Notes: generated by a model from the sequence alone, not told the origin. Shown: positions 51,055 to 59,546, counted from the first letter of the stretch. The stretch: DNA of 64,000 nt from Bacillota bacterium (GCA_023433615.1 JAEZCJ010000223.1:51497-115496), one strand, 5' to 3'. Made by a program: numbers and translations.

Positions 51055-52029
51055 TTATGCCTTATAAGGGTCAATCGTCTGGATCGTGCCGTCTGCGTTA
51101 TAGTGCAGCTCCGTGAACTTCACGCTGCGCTTATGGTTGATGCCGTCCGACATGGAGCAGTCATGGTAGAACAGATACCACTTGCCGTCGAATTCGACGA
51201 TCGAGTGATGGGTTGTCCAGCCAAGGACAGGTGTCAGGATCGTACCTTTGAATTCGAACGGTCCCTTAGGGCTGTCGCCTACGGCATAGACAAGCTTGTG
51301 CGTCGTGCCGGTCGAGTACGACAGGTAGTACTTGCCGTTGTACTTGTGCATCCAAGGGCCTTCGAAGTAACGGCGGTCCTCGTCGCCAGCGACGATCGGC
51401 TTGCCGTTCTCGTCCACGATCGAGATTTCTTGCGGCGCTTCGGCCATCTGGAGCATGTCGTCCGTCAGTTCAGCCACGCGCGGCCCGAGTGCAGGCGCAT
51501 CGGGTGCAGGCCCTTCGGCGTCAGGGAGGAAGCTACCGGTCTGCCATTTCTCGAGCTGGCCGCCCCATAGGCCGCCGAAGTACATATACGACTTGCCGTC
51601 GTCGTCGACGAGTACGGCTGGATCGATGCTGAAGCTGCCGTCCATATAGTTCGGCTCAGCCTTGAACGGGCCTGCCGGCTTGCCGCTTGTCGCGACGCCG
51701 ATCCGGAAGATGCCGTCATGGTCGCGAGCCGGGAAGAACAGATAGTACGTGTTATTCTTATAAGCGGCGTCCGGCGCCCACATCTGCTTGCTCGCCCACG
51801 GCACGTCGCGCACGTGAAGCGCTTCGCCGTGATCGACGACTTCTGCGTCAGGGCCGTCCATGGACAGGATATGGTAATCTTCCATCGCGTATTGATCGCC
51901 GTTATCGTTGCTCTCCATGTCGTGGTCAAGATCGTGAGACGGGTAGATGTAGATCTTGCCTTCGAATACATGGGCGGAAGGGTCGGCAGTGTAAATATGC
52001 TTAACTAACGGTTCGTTCTGTTTAGCCAT
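51055..52029 (-). CDS. GH43 family glycosidase (arabinofuranosidase/xylosidase type)
   Basis: A 324-residue five-bladed-propeller glycosidase. The N-terminal TADPSAHVF carries the general-base Asp (Asp16), SIDPAVLVDDDGKSYMYFGG the second Asp region, and YFEGPWMHKYNGKYYLSYS the general-acid Glu, so all three catalytic carboxylates appear present. GH43 enzymes release arabinose or xylose from plant hemicellulose. No signal peptide, hence cytoplasmic action on imported oligosaccharides. AAGGGGTG precedes the ATG. It stands alone. Confidence 0.92.
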   Translation of the reverse strand: MAKQNEPLVKHIYTADPSAHVFEGKIYIYPSHDLDHDMESNDNGDQYAMEDYHILSMDGPDAEVVDHGEALHVRDVPWASKQMWAPDAAYKNNTYYLFFPARDHDGIFRIGVATSGKPAGPFKAEPNYMDGSFSIDPAVLVDDDGKSYMYFGGLWGGQLEKWQTGSFLPDAEGPAPDAPALGPRVAELTDDMLQMAEAPQEISIVDENGKPIVAGDEDRRYFEGPWMHKYNGKYYLSYSTGTTHKLVYAVGDSPKGPFEFKGTILTPVLGWTTHHSIVEFDGKWYLFYHDCSMSDGINHKRSVKFTELHYNADGTIQTIDPYKA

Positions 52030-52206
52030 CTGTGATGCACCCCTTGTGTAAATAGTGTCAGTTCGTACTCATACCTATCCATTATAGCAATGCCGCGATG
52101 CCGATCAAACCTTAGAAACTATAGATATGGCTGTGGGAATTAAAGATGGAGGGTGTGGTACTTGAGAGGTACGGCTTGGAATCGCCGTGCGTTACAACTT
52201 GCGATG

Positions 52207-52237
52207 AAAAAAAGACCGTCAGAAAACATCTGACGGC
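52207..52237 (-). terminator. Rho-independent terminator of the CMD-like gene
   Basis: On the minus strand, CCGTCAGA/TCTGACGG with a short loop is followed by seven T. It lies about 20 bases past the stop at 52256. Confidence 0.9.
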
Positions 52238-52255
52238 CATATCCTTGCCTTAGGC

Positions 52256-52726
52256 TCAAGCTGTTGTCGTGCGGACAACTTGTCTCGTGGCGACATTCAG
52301 CCGGTTCCACAAGTTGGCGGTCGCGATGCCGGCGATCAGCGTGGCGATCGCCTGTTCGCCATAGTGTCGGGCGGCCTCGTCATAAATCTCGTCCGGCACA
52401 GGATCCGGCCGGTCGCTGATCCGGGTAGTCGTTTCGCTTAGCGCCAGCGCGGCACGCTCGGCATCTTCGAAAATCGGCGACTCGCGCCAAGCCGACACGG
52501 CAAACAGCCGGTCGGCCGACTCTCCTGCGGCTAGCGCATTGCGCGAATGCAGGTCGACGCATACGCTGTCTCCATTGATCTGGCTGACGCGGTAATACAT
52601 CAGATACAACGTTCGCGTCGATACGCCGGCTGCGGCTGCAGACGCGAATAGCGATTGTCCCAGCGCTTGCAGTGCCGGCATTGCTTCGGGTACGATCACA
52701 GCGGGATTAGCCATTCTGGATTCCAT
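52256..52726 (-). CDS. Carboxymuconolactone decarboxylase (AhpD-like) protein, ECF41 partner
   Basis: A 156-residue all-helical protein of the CMD/AhpD family. The family's redox centre is CxxCxxxH. Here the stretch reads INGDSVCVDLHS, so Cys56 and His60 are present but the first cysteine is Asp53. The usual thiol-disulfide chemistry is therefore doubtful. I start at the ATG at 52726 (MESRMANP), eight bases after GAAGGAG; the frame is open further upstream but without a site. It is divergent from an ECF41-type sigma factor, the standard partner of that sigma group, and has its own matching promoter. Confidence 0.88.
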   Translation of the reverse strand: MESRMANPAVIVPEAMPALQALGQSLFASAAAAGVSTRTLYLMYYRVSQINGDSVCVDLHSRNALAAGESADRLFAVSAWRESPIFEDAERAALALSETTTRISDRPDPVPDEIYDEAARHYGEQAIATLIAGIATANLWNRLNVATRQVVRTTTA

Positions 52727-52782
52727 CTTGAACACTCCTTCGATCGTATAGTCGAGCCGTTCATGCGGCCCTTCGCTACTAT

Positions 52783-52810
52783 GACGAACGGGGCCGCTGC
52801 GCATGTGACA
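52783..52810 (-). promoter_or_regulatory. ECF41-type promoter of the CMD-like gene
   Basis: On the minus strand TGTCACA (52810-52804) is followed after 17 bases by CGTC (52786-52783). This matches the ECF41 consensus TGTCACA/CGTC and points to the CMD gene. Confidence 0.75.
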
Positions 52811-52856
52811 GAAGGCAGACCATCGAGGCAGAGGCTGAACATTCGTTCGAACAGGT

Positions 52857-52883
52857 TGTCACTTCCTATGGCGCGAAATCGTC
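52857..52883 (+). promoter_or_regulatory. ECF41-type autoregulatory promoter of the sigma gene
   Basis: TGTCACT (52857-52863), 16 bases, then CGTC (52880-52883), 27 bases before the sigma factor start. Together with the divergent site it suggests the sigma factor drives itself and the CMD gene. Confidence 0.78.
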
Positions 52884-52909
52884 AATATAGTGAGAAGGGA
52901 GGCGGGAGG

Positions 52910-53797
52910 ATGAGCGAACAGGAGTGGCTGGCAGAGCAGTTCGAAGCGAATCGGCGTCACCTGCTGGCTGTAGCATACCGGTTATTGGGATCTTGGGTCG
53001 AGGCGGAGGATGCGGTGCAGGAATCGTGGCTGCGCCTGAGCCGCATGGAGCCGAGCGCCATTGCTAACCTCGGAGGATGGCTGACGACAGTCGTCTCGAG
53101 GCTGTGTCTCGATATGCTGCGTTCTCGCCGATCAAGACGCGAAGAGTCGATGGAAGTGCATGCAGCTCGGGCGCAATTCGCGAGCGAAGCGGACGGCAGC
53201 GCCAGCGACCCGGAGCAGGAGGCGCTGCTTGCCGATTCGGTCGGCATTGCGCTGCTCGTCGTGCTGGGCACGCTGAATCCGGCTGAACGCGTCGCGTTCG
53301 TGCTGCACGATATATTCGGCATGCCGTTCACGGAGATTGCGCCTGTCGTCGGACGATCCGAGCAAGCAGCCAGACAACTCGCCAGCCGCGCCCGCCGCCG
53401 CGTCCAGGTCGGGAAGGGTGAACTGGACGCGAACCTTGCAGGGCATCGGAAGGTCGTCGATGCATTCCTATCTGCGGCACGGAGGGGAGATTTCGACGCG
53501 CTGGTGGCTGCACTCGATCCGGACGTTGTCGTAAGGGACGACCGGAAGCCGGCCCCGTCCAGCGTATCGCACGGAGCGAGAGCGTTAGCGCAGCAGATCG
53601 CGGGTCGTGCGCAAGCGGCTCAGTCCGCGCTCGTGAACGGTTCGATCGGGGCGATCGCCGCTCCTGGCGGACAACTGCTCTATGTGCTCCGATTCACGAT
53701 CCGGGACGGATTGATCGCCGAGGTCGACCTCATCTCGGACCGCTTACGCATCCACGAACTCGATCTGGCGGTGTTCGGCGAAGGTTATGAAACCTGA
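52910..53797 (+). CDS. ECF sigma factor, ECF41 (SigJ-like) group
   Basis: A 295-residue sigma factor. Region 2 is near residues 8-80 (HLLAVAYRLLGSWVEAEDAVQESWLRL), region 4 near 125-180 (LNPAERVAFVLHDIFGMPFTEIAPVVGRSEQAARQLASRARRRV). A C-terminal SnoaL-like extension of about 110 residues follows, which in the ECF41 group replaces an anti-sigma factor and controls activity. The expected DGGG motif reads DDRKP here, a variant. ATG 52910 follows AAGGGAGG by seven bases; longer frames upstream cover the promoters. The signal it responds to is unknown. Confidence 0.93.
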   Translation: MSEQEWLAEQFEANRRHLLAVAYRLLGSWVEAEDAVQESWLRLSRMEPSAIANLGGWLTTVVSRLCLDMLRSRRSRREESMEVHAARAQFASEADGSASDPEQEALLADSVGIALLVVLGTLNPAERVAFVLHDIFGMPFTEIAPVVGRSEQAARQLASRARRRVQVGKGELDANLAGHRKVVDAFLSAARRGDFDALVAALDPDVVVRDDRKPAPSSVSHGARALAQQIAGRAQAAQSALVNGSIGAIAAPGGQLLYVLRFTIRDGLIAEVDLISDRLRIHELDLAVFGEGYET

Positions 53798-53827
53798 CGG
53801 CAAGCAACCGAATGAGCGTACGAATAA

Positions 53828-53869
53828 CCGGCGGCAGCCTAAGACATATAGGTCTTAGGCTGCCGCCGG
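53828..53869. terminator. 18-bp perfect hairpin between convergent genes
   Basis: 53828-53845 is the exact complement of 53852-53869, with a six-base loop. It lies between the sigma gene and the convergent PL9 gene; there is no long T run. Confidence 0.7.
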
Positions 53870-53897
53870 CTCATTTATTGCGCTAACGTTAGTATGT

Positions 53898-55532
53898 TTA
53901 CTGCTTGAACGTCGGGACACGGAATTGCATTGTCGCATCCGTGACGTTGATCTTGAACTTCTTCTCGATCATGTTATGCATCATGCGCACGGCTTCCTTC
54001 TTGTCCTTGATGGACCAGGACTTGACGAACTCGTCCAAGTCCACGAGCCTGCCCTTGGCGTTCGCCTTGTAGCTAGGCGGCGTCACGGTCATCGTAGCGT
54101 CATGAACGTTGACCCCCAGCTCGCGTTCGATCAGGCTGTGCAGCATGCTGACGGCAGTTGCCTGCTCCTTGATTTCCCACTCGGCCGCGAACTTCTTCAA
54201 GTTCAGCGCATCGTCCGCAGGAGCTGGCGCCGGAGCCGGTGTCGGCGCAGGCGTCGGTTTCGGAGCCGGCGGAGCGACATTCACCTCATATGCGCCGATG
54301 TCCGGAGCTTGTCCGGCGTACGGAAGCCCGACGTTCGCGCCTTTGTCCACGAGCGGACTGCTGCTCGACAGGCGCAGGAAGCTGGCGGACGATGGATCCG
54401 TGCTGCTGAACCGCGGATCCGCAACGTTCAGGTTCCAGCTGTTATTCTTATCGTCGACGCTTGCGGCCAGGCTGACGGTGCCTGTGCCGGCGGAGATGGA
54501 GTTGCGGATGACGTCGCCGCTGTTCTGCATGCGGTAATTCGTCTTGTTGTTGTACGCCGTGGTATTGTACAGCGTATTTTTCAAGGAAGCCGCGTTCCAG
54601 TCGAAGCCTCTCGAATGGTTGTTGTAGGCGACGGAGTTGATGACGAGATTGTCGCCGCTCTTCTTGCCGGATTTGGAACCGCCGAGCTTGTAACCGTTGC
54701 CGTCCGAGCTCGAAGTCCACGGCTGTCCCGGCGCCTTCAGCCCGTTATTGAACGCGGCGCTGCCGGAGATGACGTTGTCGGTCGCTTCCCAGAAGTCCCA
54801 CCCGTCGTCCGAGTTGTTCCATGCTTGGCAATTGATGAATGTATTGTGATGAGAACCGTGCTTGCTCGCGAAGCCGTCCGCATTCTCGCCTCCGGCTTGA
54901 TCATCGTAATTGAAGTACGAATTGACGTTTACGACCGTATTGTTGTACGCGCCGTCTTCGAAGCTGAGCCCCGTGCCGCGGTTATGATGGGTATTCAGGT
55001 TCGCGATGCGGATATGATGGGCGTTATCCTGAATGCCGATCGCGATCCCTTGCGCCTTCGTGACGTCGATGCCCGATACGTTCCAATACGATATATTGCT
55101 GAAGCGCAGCACCTTCGTGCCTGTGCTGCCGGCCTTAGAGCCGTCCAGCGTAACCTTCTCGTTCTTGTAGTTGGCAAGCGTAATCGGATTGCCGGAAGTG
55201 CCGCTGACCTTGGGGTTAACGGCCGCCGTCAGCTGGTAGGTGCCGCCGCGAACATAGATCGTATCGCCGGCTTTGACCGAAGCGACCGCTTTGTTAACCG
55301 TCTTGAAGGGAGACTCGAGCGAAGTGCCTTTGTTCGAATCGCTGCCGCTCGGCGAGACGTAGTAGACGGTTCCGTTCCCGATGACGGCATCGGCAGTTGC
55401 CTGCTTCACTGCGCTTAATGCAGTTGACACGCTCACTGCGGCTTGCGCTTGGAACGGCAGCGAGACGATCAAGGTTGCCGCGATCGCAGTCGATAGCAGC
55501 TTACGGCCGGAAGCTTTCCGATTCTTCTTCAT
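53898..55532 (-). CDS. Secreted PL9-type pectate lyase-like right-handed beta-helix protein
   Basis: A 544-residue secreted protein. The signal peptide ends near AQAA (residue 32). A right-handed beta-helix follows, about 55-415, with PL9 landmarks YYVSPSGSDSNKGTS, GDTIYVRGGTY, GENADGFASKHGSHHNTF and NCQAWNNSDDGWDFWE. The Asp cluster should bind calcium and a Lys acts as catalytic base in PL9 enzymes. A Pro/Ala linker (about 418-440) leads to two copies of a 46-residue module (about 442-487 and 495-540), each with WxIK, MxHxxIE and NVxDATM. These modules match no family I know. Confidence 0.88.
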   Translation of the reverse strand: MKKNRKASGRKLLSTAIAATLIVSLPFQAQAAVSVSTALSAVKQATADAVIGNGTVYYVSPSGSDSNKGTSLESPFKTVNKAVASVKAGDTIYVRGGTYQLTAAVNPKVSGTSGNPITLANYKNEKVTLDGSKAGSTGTKVLRFSNISYWNVSGIDVTKAQGIAIGIQDNAHHIRIANLNTHHNRGTGLSFEDGAYNNTVVNVNSYFNYDDQAGGENADGFASKHGSHHNTFINCQAWNNSDDGWDFWEATDNVISGSAAFNNGLKAPGQPWTSSSDGNGYKLGGSKSGKKSGDNLVINSVAYNNHSRGFDWNAASLKNTLYNTTAYNNKTNYRMQNSGDVIRNSISAGTGTVSLAASVDDKNNSWNLNVADPRFSSTDPSSASFLRLSSSSPLVDKGANVGLPYAGQAPDIGAYEVNVAPPAPKPTPAPTPAPAPAPADDALNLKKFAAEWEIKEQATAVSMLHSLIERELGVNVHDATMTVTPPSYKANAKGRLVDLDEFVKSWSIKDKKEAVRMMHNMIEKKFKINVTDATMQFRVPTFKQ

Positions 55533-56017
55533 GTGTCGTATGCACCTCTTGGAGTAGGATATCTAGCCTCAAGTGCAATATAACACGAAAAGTGTCGAAA
55601 ATGGGCGAAAATGAACGACATTTAACAGTGGATATCCTTTCCAGTTTCTCCGCAGTGAACCCGCCTCTGGTTCGGATATGCCAACTTGCATGCATTGAGC
55701 GTACCGCGGCTTGCCTGTAGTCCGGATTTACCGAATTGGAGCGCATCTTTCGAATCGGCGGCGCCTATATATCCTCATTAGTTCGGCGAATCAGCACTAC
55801 AGCTGCCTTCTATAAAAGGGCAGTCGTCTGTAAGTCGACTATTCCGAATTAGGACGGACGCGGCGACGATATCGGTGAACTAGCGCCGAGCAAGAACAAG
55901 AGCAAGAGCGTGGGAATGAGTTAGTAAGAATACGGTCAGTGGACAGCGAGGCGTGCGTGCAGCGCGCCTCTCTTTGTTGTACGATATTTCCAATAACGAT
56001 CGGAGGGGGCGTTCCCA
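55533..56017. other. Intergenic region, no gene
   Basis: It contains the second copy of the dispersed repeat (55670-55853). Outside that I see no promoter I can defend and no coding frame. The ribosome binding site of the next gene is GGAGGG at 56002-56007. Confidence 0.5.
55670..55853. repeat. Dispersed intergenic repeat, copy B
   Basis: Same orientation and block order as 45713-45895: GTTCGGAT, CTGTAGT, CCGAATTGGAGC, AGTTCGGCGAATCAGCA and GTCGACTATTCCGAATTAG. This copy has an extra hairpin-like stretch round TGCCTTCTATAAAAGGGCA. Confidence 0.8.
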
Positions 56018-58591
56018 ATGGTGATGGACCTGCATGACCGGGTGAGCACGGGGCTGGCCGGGGTGGACCAGGCGATCGATCGGCTGCGTCTGGGCGACAA
56101 TGTCGTGTGGCAGGTGAATGCGGTAGCCGACTACAAGGCGATGGTGGAGCCATACGCCGCGCAAGCGCTGCGCGATAACCGCAAGCTGATCTATGTCCGC
56201 TTCGGCAGCCACGAGCCGCTGCTTGAACCGCATCCGGACATCGCGATGCACGAGCTCGACCCGAGCCGCGGATTCGAGAGCTTCGCGACGGCCGTCCATC
56301 TGCTGGTCGAACGGGAGGGCAAGCGCGCTTTTTACGTGTTCGACTGCTTGACGGACCTGCTCGCCTACTGGCATTCCGACCTGATGATCGGCAACTTCTT
56401 CAAGGTCGCGTGCCCCTATCTGTATGAGCTCGATACGATCGCCTATTTTGCCATTATTCGCAACGTCCATACGTACAGCACGATCGCGGGCATCCGGGAG
56501 ACGACGCAGCTCTTGCTCGACATCTATCAGGTGAATGCCAACACGTACATCCATCCGCTAAAAGTGTGGAATCGGTATTCGCCGACGATGTTCTTCCCGC
56601 ATCTCGTCCGCGGGCAAGAGGCAATCTGCATTACGGCAAGCGCGGAGGCGGCCGAGCTGTTCTCGACGATTATGCGCGGGGAGGAACGGTTCGATTATTG
56701 GGACGTTCTGTTCAACAAGGCGAAGGAAGCGCTGCTCCTCGAGCCCGAGGAGCAGGAGCCGACGAAGCGGCTGCTGATGTCGATGCTCATCGGGCATGAG
56801 TCCCGGATGTTCGAGCTGTGCGACAAGTACTTCACGCTGCAGGACATTCTCATGATCGCTTCGCGCGAGGTGGGGACGGGCTTCATCGGGGGCAAAAGCG
56901 TCGGCATGCTCCTGGCGAGGAAAATCGTGGAGCGGGAGGGCGGCGCGAAGTTCGTGCCTTGCCTGGAGCCGCATGATTCGTTCTATCTCGGCTCCGACGT
57001 GTTCTATACCTATATCGTGCAGAACGGCTGGTGGAAGCTGCGCACGAAGCAGAAGACGCAGGAGGGCTATTGGACCTATGCGCCGGAGCTGCGGGAGAAG
57101 CTGCTCACCGGCCGATTCCCGGAGACGATCCAGGAGAAGTTCATGCAGATTCTGGAGTATTTCGGCCAGTCCCCGATCATCGTCCGTTCTAGCTCGCTGC
57201 TCGAGGATAACTTCGGGAACGCCTTCGCGGGCAAGTACGACAGCGTATTCTGCGTGAACCAAGGGACGCCGGAGCAGCGGTACGAGGCATTCGAGCAGGC
57301 GATCCGCGCCGTCTATGCCAGCACGATGAACGAGGATGCGCTGGCGTACCGGCTTCACAGGGGGCTGTCCGAGGAAGACGAGCAGATGGCCATCCTGGTC
57401 CAGCGCGTCTCGGGCGACCATTACGGCGAGGACTTCTTCCCGCATGTCGCGGGGGTCGGCAATTCGTCGAACTTGTACGTCTGGGATCCCGGCGTCGACA
57501 TGGATGCCGGCATGCTGCGGCTCGTCTTCGGGCTCGGGACGCGGGCGGTCGACCGCGCGGCGCTCGATTACGCCAGAATCGTCTGCCTCGACGATCCGCT
57601 GCGCCTGCCGCTGATGAACGCCGAGGACGCGAAGAAGTTCTCCCAGCATGACGTCGACCTGTTGTCGCTGCAGGATAACGCGCTCATCAGCCGCAGCGTG
57701 GAGGCGGTCGTCTCCCGTGACCTGCGCGCGGCGACCGACCTGTTCGCTTCGGTGGATCAGCAGGCCGCGAACCGGCTGCGCGAGCTGGGCTACTCCGACG
57801 GCCAAGCGCCGCATATCGTCGATTTCCGCGCGATGCTGCAGCAGACGGAATTCCCGCAGCTCATGCGCGAAATTCTGGCGCTCTTGTCGAAGGTGTATGC
57901 CTATCCCGTCGATATCGAATTCACCGCCAACTTCAAGCCGGACGGCAGCTTCAAGGTGAACCTGCTCCAATGCCGCCCGCTGCAGACGCGGGGATTAGGG
58001 CGTTCGGTCGCATTCCCGAGCGAGGAGGAGCAGCGGCAGGGCTTCTTCGCGTCGAAGGGGAACTTCATGGGCGGAAACGTGCGGCTGCCGATCGAATATG
58101 TCGTCTATGTGGAGCCGAAGGCGTACCTTGCGAGCAGCGAGCAGGAGAAATATGCCGTCGCCAGGCACATCGGCCGGCTCAATGCGGCATTGAAGGGGCA
58201 GCCGGTCATGCTCGTCGGTCCGGGCCGTTGGGGGACGACGACGCCTTCGCTCGGCGTGCCGGTGCATTGGGCGGAGCTGTGCCATATGTCGGTCCTCTGC
58301 GAGGTGGCCTCGCAAGAAGCGGGACTGAAGCCGGAGCTGTCGTACGGCAGCCACTTCTTCCAAGACCTCGTCGAGTCGGGCATCTTCTATGTTGCGCTCT
58401 TCGACGGCGAACCGGACGTCATGTACCGTCCCGAGCGGATCACGGGCCTGCCTAATCGGCTGCCCGAGATCGTGCCTGACAGCTCGGCCATGCTGGATGT
58501 CATTCATGTCGCTCGCACGACAGGAATGGTGCTCTATTCGGACATCGTCACGCAGCGTCTGGTATGCGGGATGAATGTCAAGTCGCGATAA
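56018..58591 (+). CDS. PEP/pyruvate-binding domain protein (PPDK-N-like) with novel N-terminal domain
   Basis: An 857-residue cytoplasmic protein. Residues about 283-660 are the ATP-grasp domain of pyruvate-phosphate dikinase/PEP synthase: GFIGGKSVGMLLARKIVE, then SPIIVRSSSLLEDNFGNAFAGKYDS and MAILVQRVSG. Neither the phosphohistidine swivel domain nor the PEP-binding barrel follows, so it cannot be a complete PEP synthase. Residues 1-250 resemble a RecA/KaiC-type core without a clear Walker A (TGLAGVDQAIDRLRLGDNVVW, then FYVFDCLTDLLAYW). A phosphotransfer role is likely, but the acceptor is unknown. ATG 56018 follows GGAGGG by ten bases. Confidence 0.8.
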   Translation: MVMDLHDRVSTGLAGVDQAIDRLRLGDNVVWQVNAVADYKAMVEPYAAQALRDNRKLIYVRFGSHEPLLEPHPDIAMHELDPSRGFESFATAVHLLVEREGKRAFYVFDCLTDLLAYWHSDLMIGNFFKVACPYLYELDTIAYFAIIRNVHTYSTIAGIRETTQLLLDIYQVNANTYIHPLKVWNRYSPTMFFPHLVRGQEAICITASAEAAELFSTIMRGEERFDYWDVLFNKAKEALLLEPEEQEPTKRLLMSMLIGHESRMFELCDKYFTLQDILMIASREVGTGFIGGKSVGMLLARKIVEREGGAKFVPCLEPHDSFYLGSDVFYTYIVQNGWWKLRTKQKTQEGYWTYAPELREKLLTGRFPETIQEKFMQILEYFGQSPIIVRSSSLLEDNFGNAFAGKYDSVFCVNQGTPEQRYEAFEQAIRAVYASTMNEDALAYRLHRGLSEEDEQMAILVQRVSGDHYGEDFFPHVAGVGNSSNLYVWDPGVDMDAGMLRLVFGLGTRAVDRAALDYARIVCLDDPLRLPLMNAEDAKKFSQHDVDLLSLQDNALISRSVEAVVSRDLRAATDLFASVDQQAANRLRELGYSDGQAPHIVDFRAMLQQTEFPQLMREILALLSKVYAYPVDIEFTANFKPDGSFKVNLLQCRPLQTRGLGRSVAFPSEEEQRQGFFASKGNFMGGNVRLPIEYVVYVEPKAYLASSEQEKYAVARHIGRLNAALKGQPVMLVGPGRWGTTTPSLGVPVHWAELCHMSVLCEVASQEAGLKPELSYGSHFFQDLVESGIFYVALFDGEPDVMYRPERITGLPNRLPEIVPDSSAMLDVIHVARTTGMVLYSDIVTQRLVCGMNVKSR

Positions 58592-58660
58592 ATCAGAAGG
58601 TTGTCGCGAGAGCGCTTACTATGCTGTCGCGATGCAGGATTCTGTCAATTCGTCGGATGG

Positions 58661-58677
58661 CGGGCGCGCCGCGCCCG
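58661..58677. terminator. Short GC hairpin upstream of the exopolysaccharide promoter
   Basis: CGGGCGC/GCGCCCG with a three-base loop is followed by TTATT. A weak terminator candidate for the preceding gene. Confidence 0.45.
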
Positions 58678-58698
58678 TTATTCGGTTCAACAAATTAC

Positions 58699-58726
58699 TT
58701 GACATTGATACATTATGTATCATAAT
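58699..58726 (+). promoter_or_regulatory. Exopolysaccharide operon promoter with palindromic operator
   Basis: TTGACA (58699-58704) and CATAAT (58721-58726) are 16 bases apart. The spacer is almost entirely an 8-1-8 perfect palindrome, TGATACAT-T-ATGTATCA (58706-58722). A dimeric repressor binding there would block RNA polymerase. I cannot name the regulator. Confidence 0.72.
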
Positions 58727-58787
58727 CTAGGTATACGAGATACAGAATGTTACATAATCTTGTCGGATATTCCAAAGGAGGATCTGG

Positions 58788-59546
58788 ATGCAAATCCATG
58801 TCAAAGCGTATGTGCAAGTGCTGCTGCGCCGTTGGTGGATCATCGCGGCTGTTGTCTGTATCGCGTGTGCGGCGACCATCTATGTGCAATCGAATCTTAT
58901 CGCCCCGGAATACGAGGCATCGTCCAAGCTGATTATATCCACGGTCCAGGATGGACAAGACGGCGCGCGGGCTTCGAGCAGTCTCGACTATGAAGCCGTC
59001 CGCGCCAACGTAGCCTTGATCGGCACCTACATGGAGATCATCAAGAGCTCCAACGTGATGAACGAAGTATCGGCTCGCCTGCCGGAATGGAATCTGACAA
59101 GCGACGAGCTGGACAGCAAAGTGCTGGTCGGCACGGTGCCGGAGACGCAGGTGCTCAGCATCTATGCGACGGACGAGAATTACGAACGCGCTTCGGCGAT
59201 CGTCAGAACGGTCACGGAAGTGTTCAGCGAGCGAGTGTCTGCCATGCTCGGCGTCCTCCAAGTACAGGTCTTGAACGAAGTGGATCCGAACAACCAACCA
59301 TCGCCAACCAATATAAGCATGACGATCGCGCTCGTACTCAGCTTCGTCGCGTCTCTCTTGATCGGCATCGGCATCGTGACGCTGCTGGAATTCTTCAATG
59401 ACACGATTCGGACGGAAGAAGAGATGGAGCGGATCTCCGGCGTTCCCGTACTGGCGGCCATTCCGAACGGCAAGTCGAAGTCCGGCGGCTCGGCCCGAAT
59501 TCCTAACAGGGCAGGTGAGACGAAGCATGTCACGATCAACTCTTGA
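58788..59546 (+). CDS. Wzz/YveK-type polysaccharide co-polymerase (BY-kinase activator)
   Basis: A 252-residue membrane protein. TM1 is near residues 15-34, a 150-residue extracytoplasmic domain follows, then TM2 near 178-200 (MTIALVLSFVASLLIGIGIV) and a short cytoplasmic tail. This is the CpsC/TkmA pattern: it sets polymer chain length and activates the partner kinase through its tail. AAAGGAGG precedes ATG 58788. It starts the exopolysaccharide operon and overlaps the kinase gene by 20 bases. Confidence 0.9.
   Translation: MQIHVKAYVQVLLRRWWIIAAVVCIACAATIYVQSNLIAPEYEASSKLIISTVQDGQDGARASSSLDYEAVRANVALIGTYMEIIKSSNVMNEVSARLPEWNLTSDELDSKVLVGTVPETQVLSIYATDENYERASAIVRTVTEVFSERVSAMLGVLQVQVLNEVDPNNQPSPTNISMTIALVLSFVASLLIGIGIVTLLEFFNDTIRTEEEMERISGVPVLAAIPNGKSKSGGSARIPNRAGETKHVTINS

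Noticed and set aside
53925..55418. 497-codon plus-strand frame opposite the PL9 gene
   Set aside because: The minus-strand protein has a signal peptide and clear PL9 motifs; the opposite frame gives Arg/Val-rich sequence with no fold signature.
56558..57970. 470-codon minus-strand frame inside the PEP-binding protein gene
   Set aside because: Shadow frame of a GC-rich gene; the translation is low-complexity and there is no start signal.
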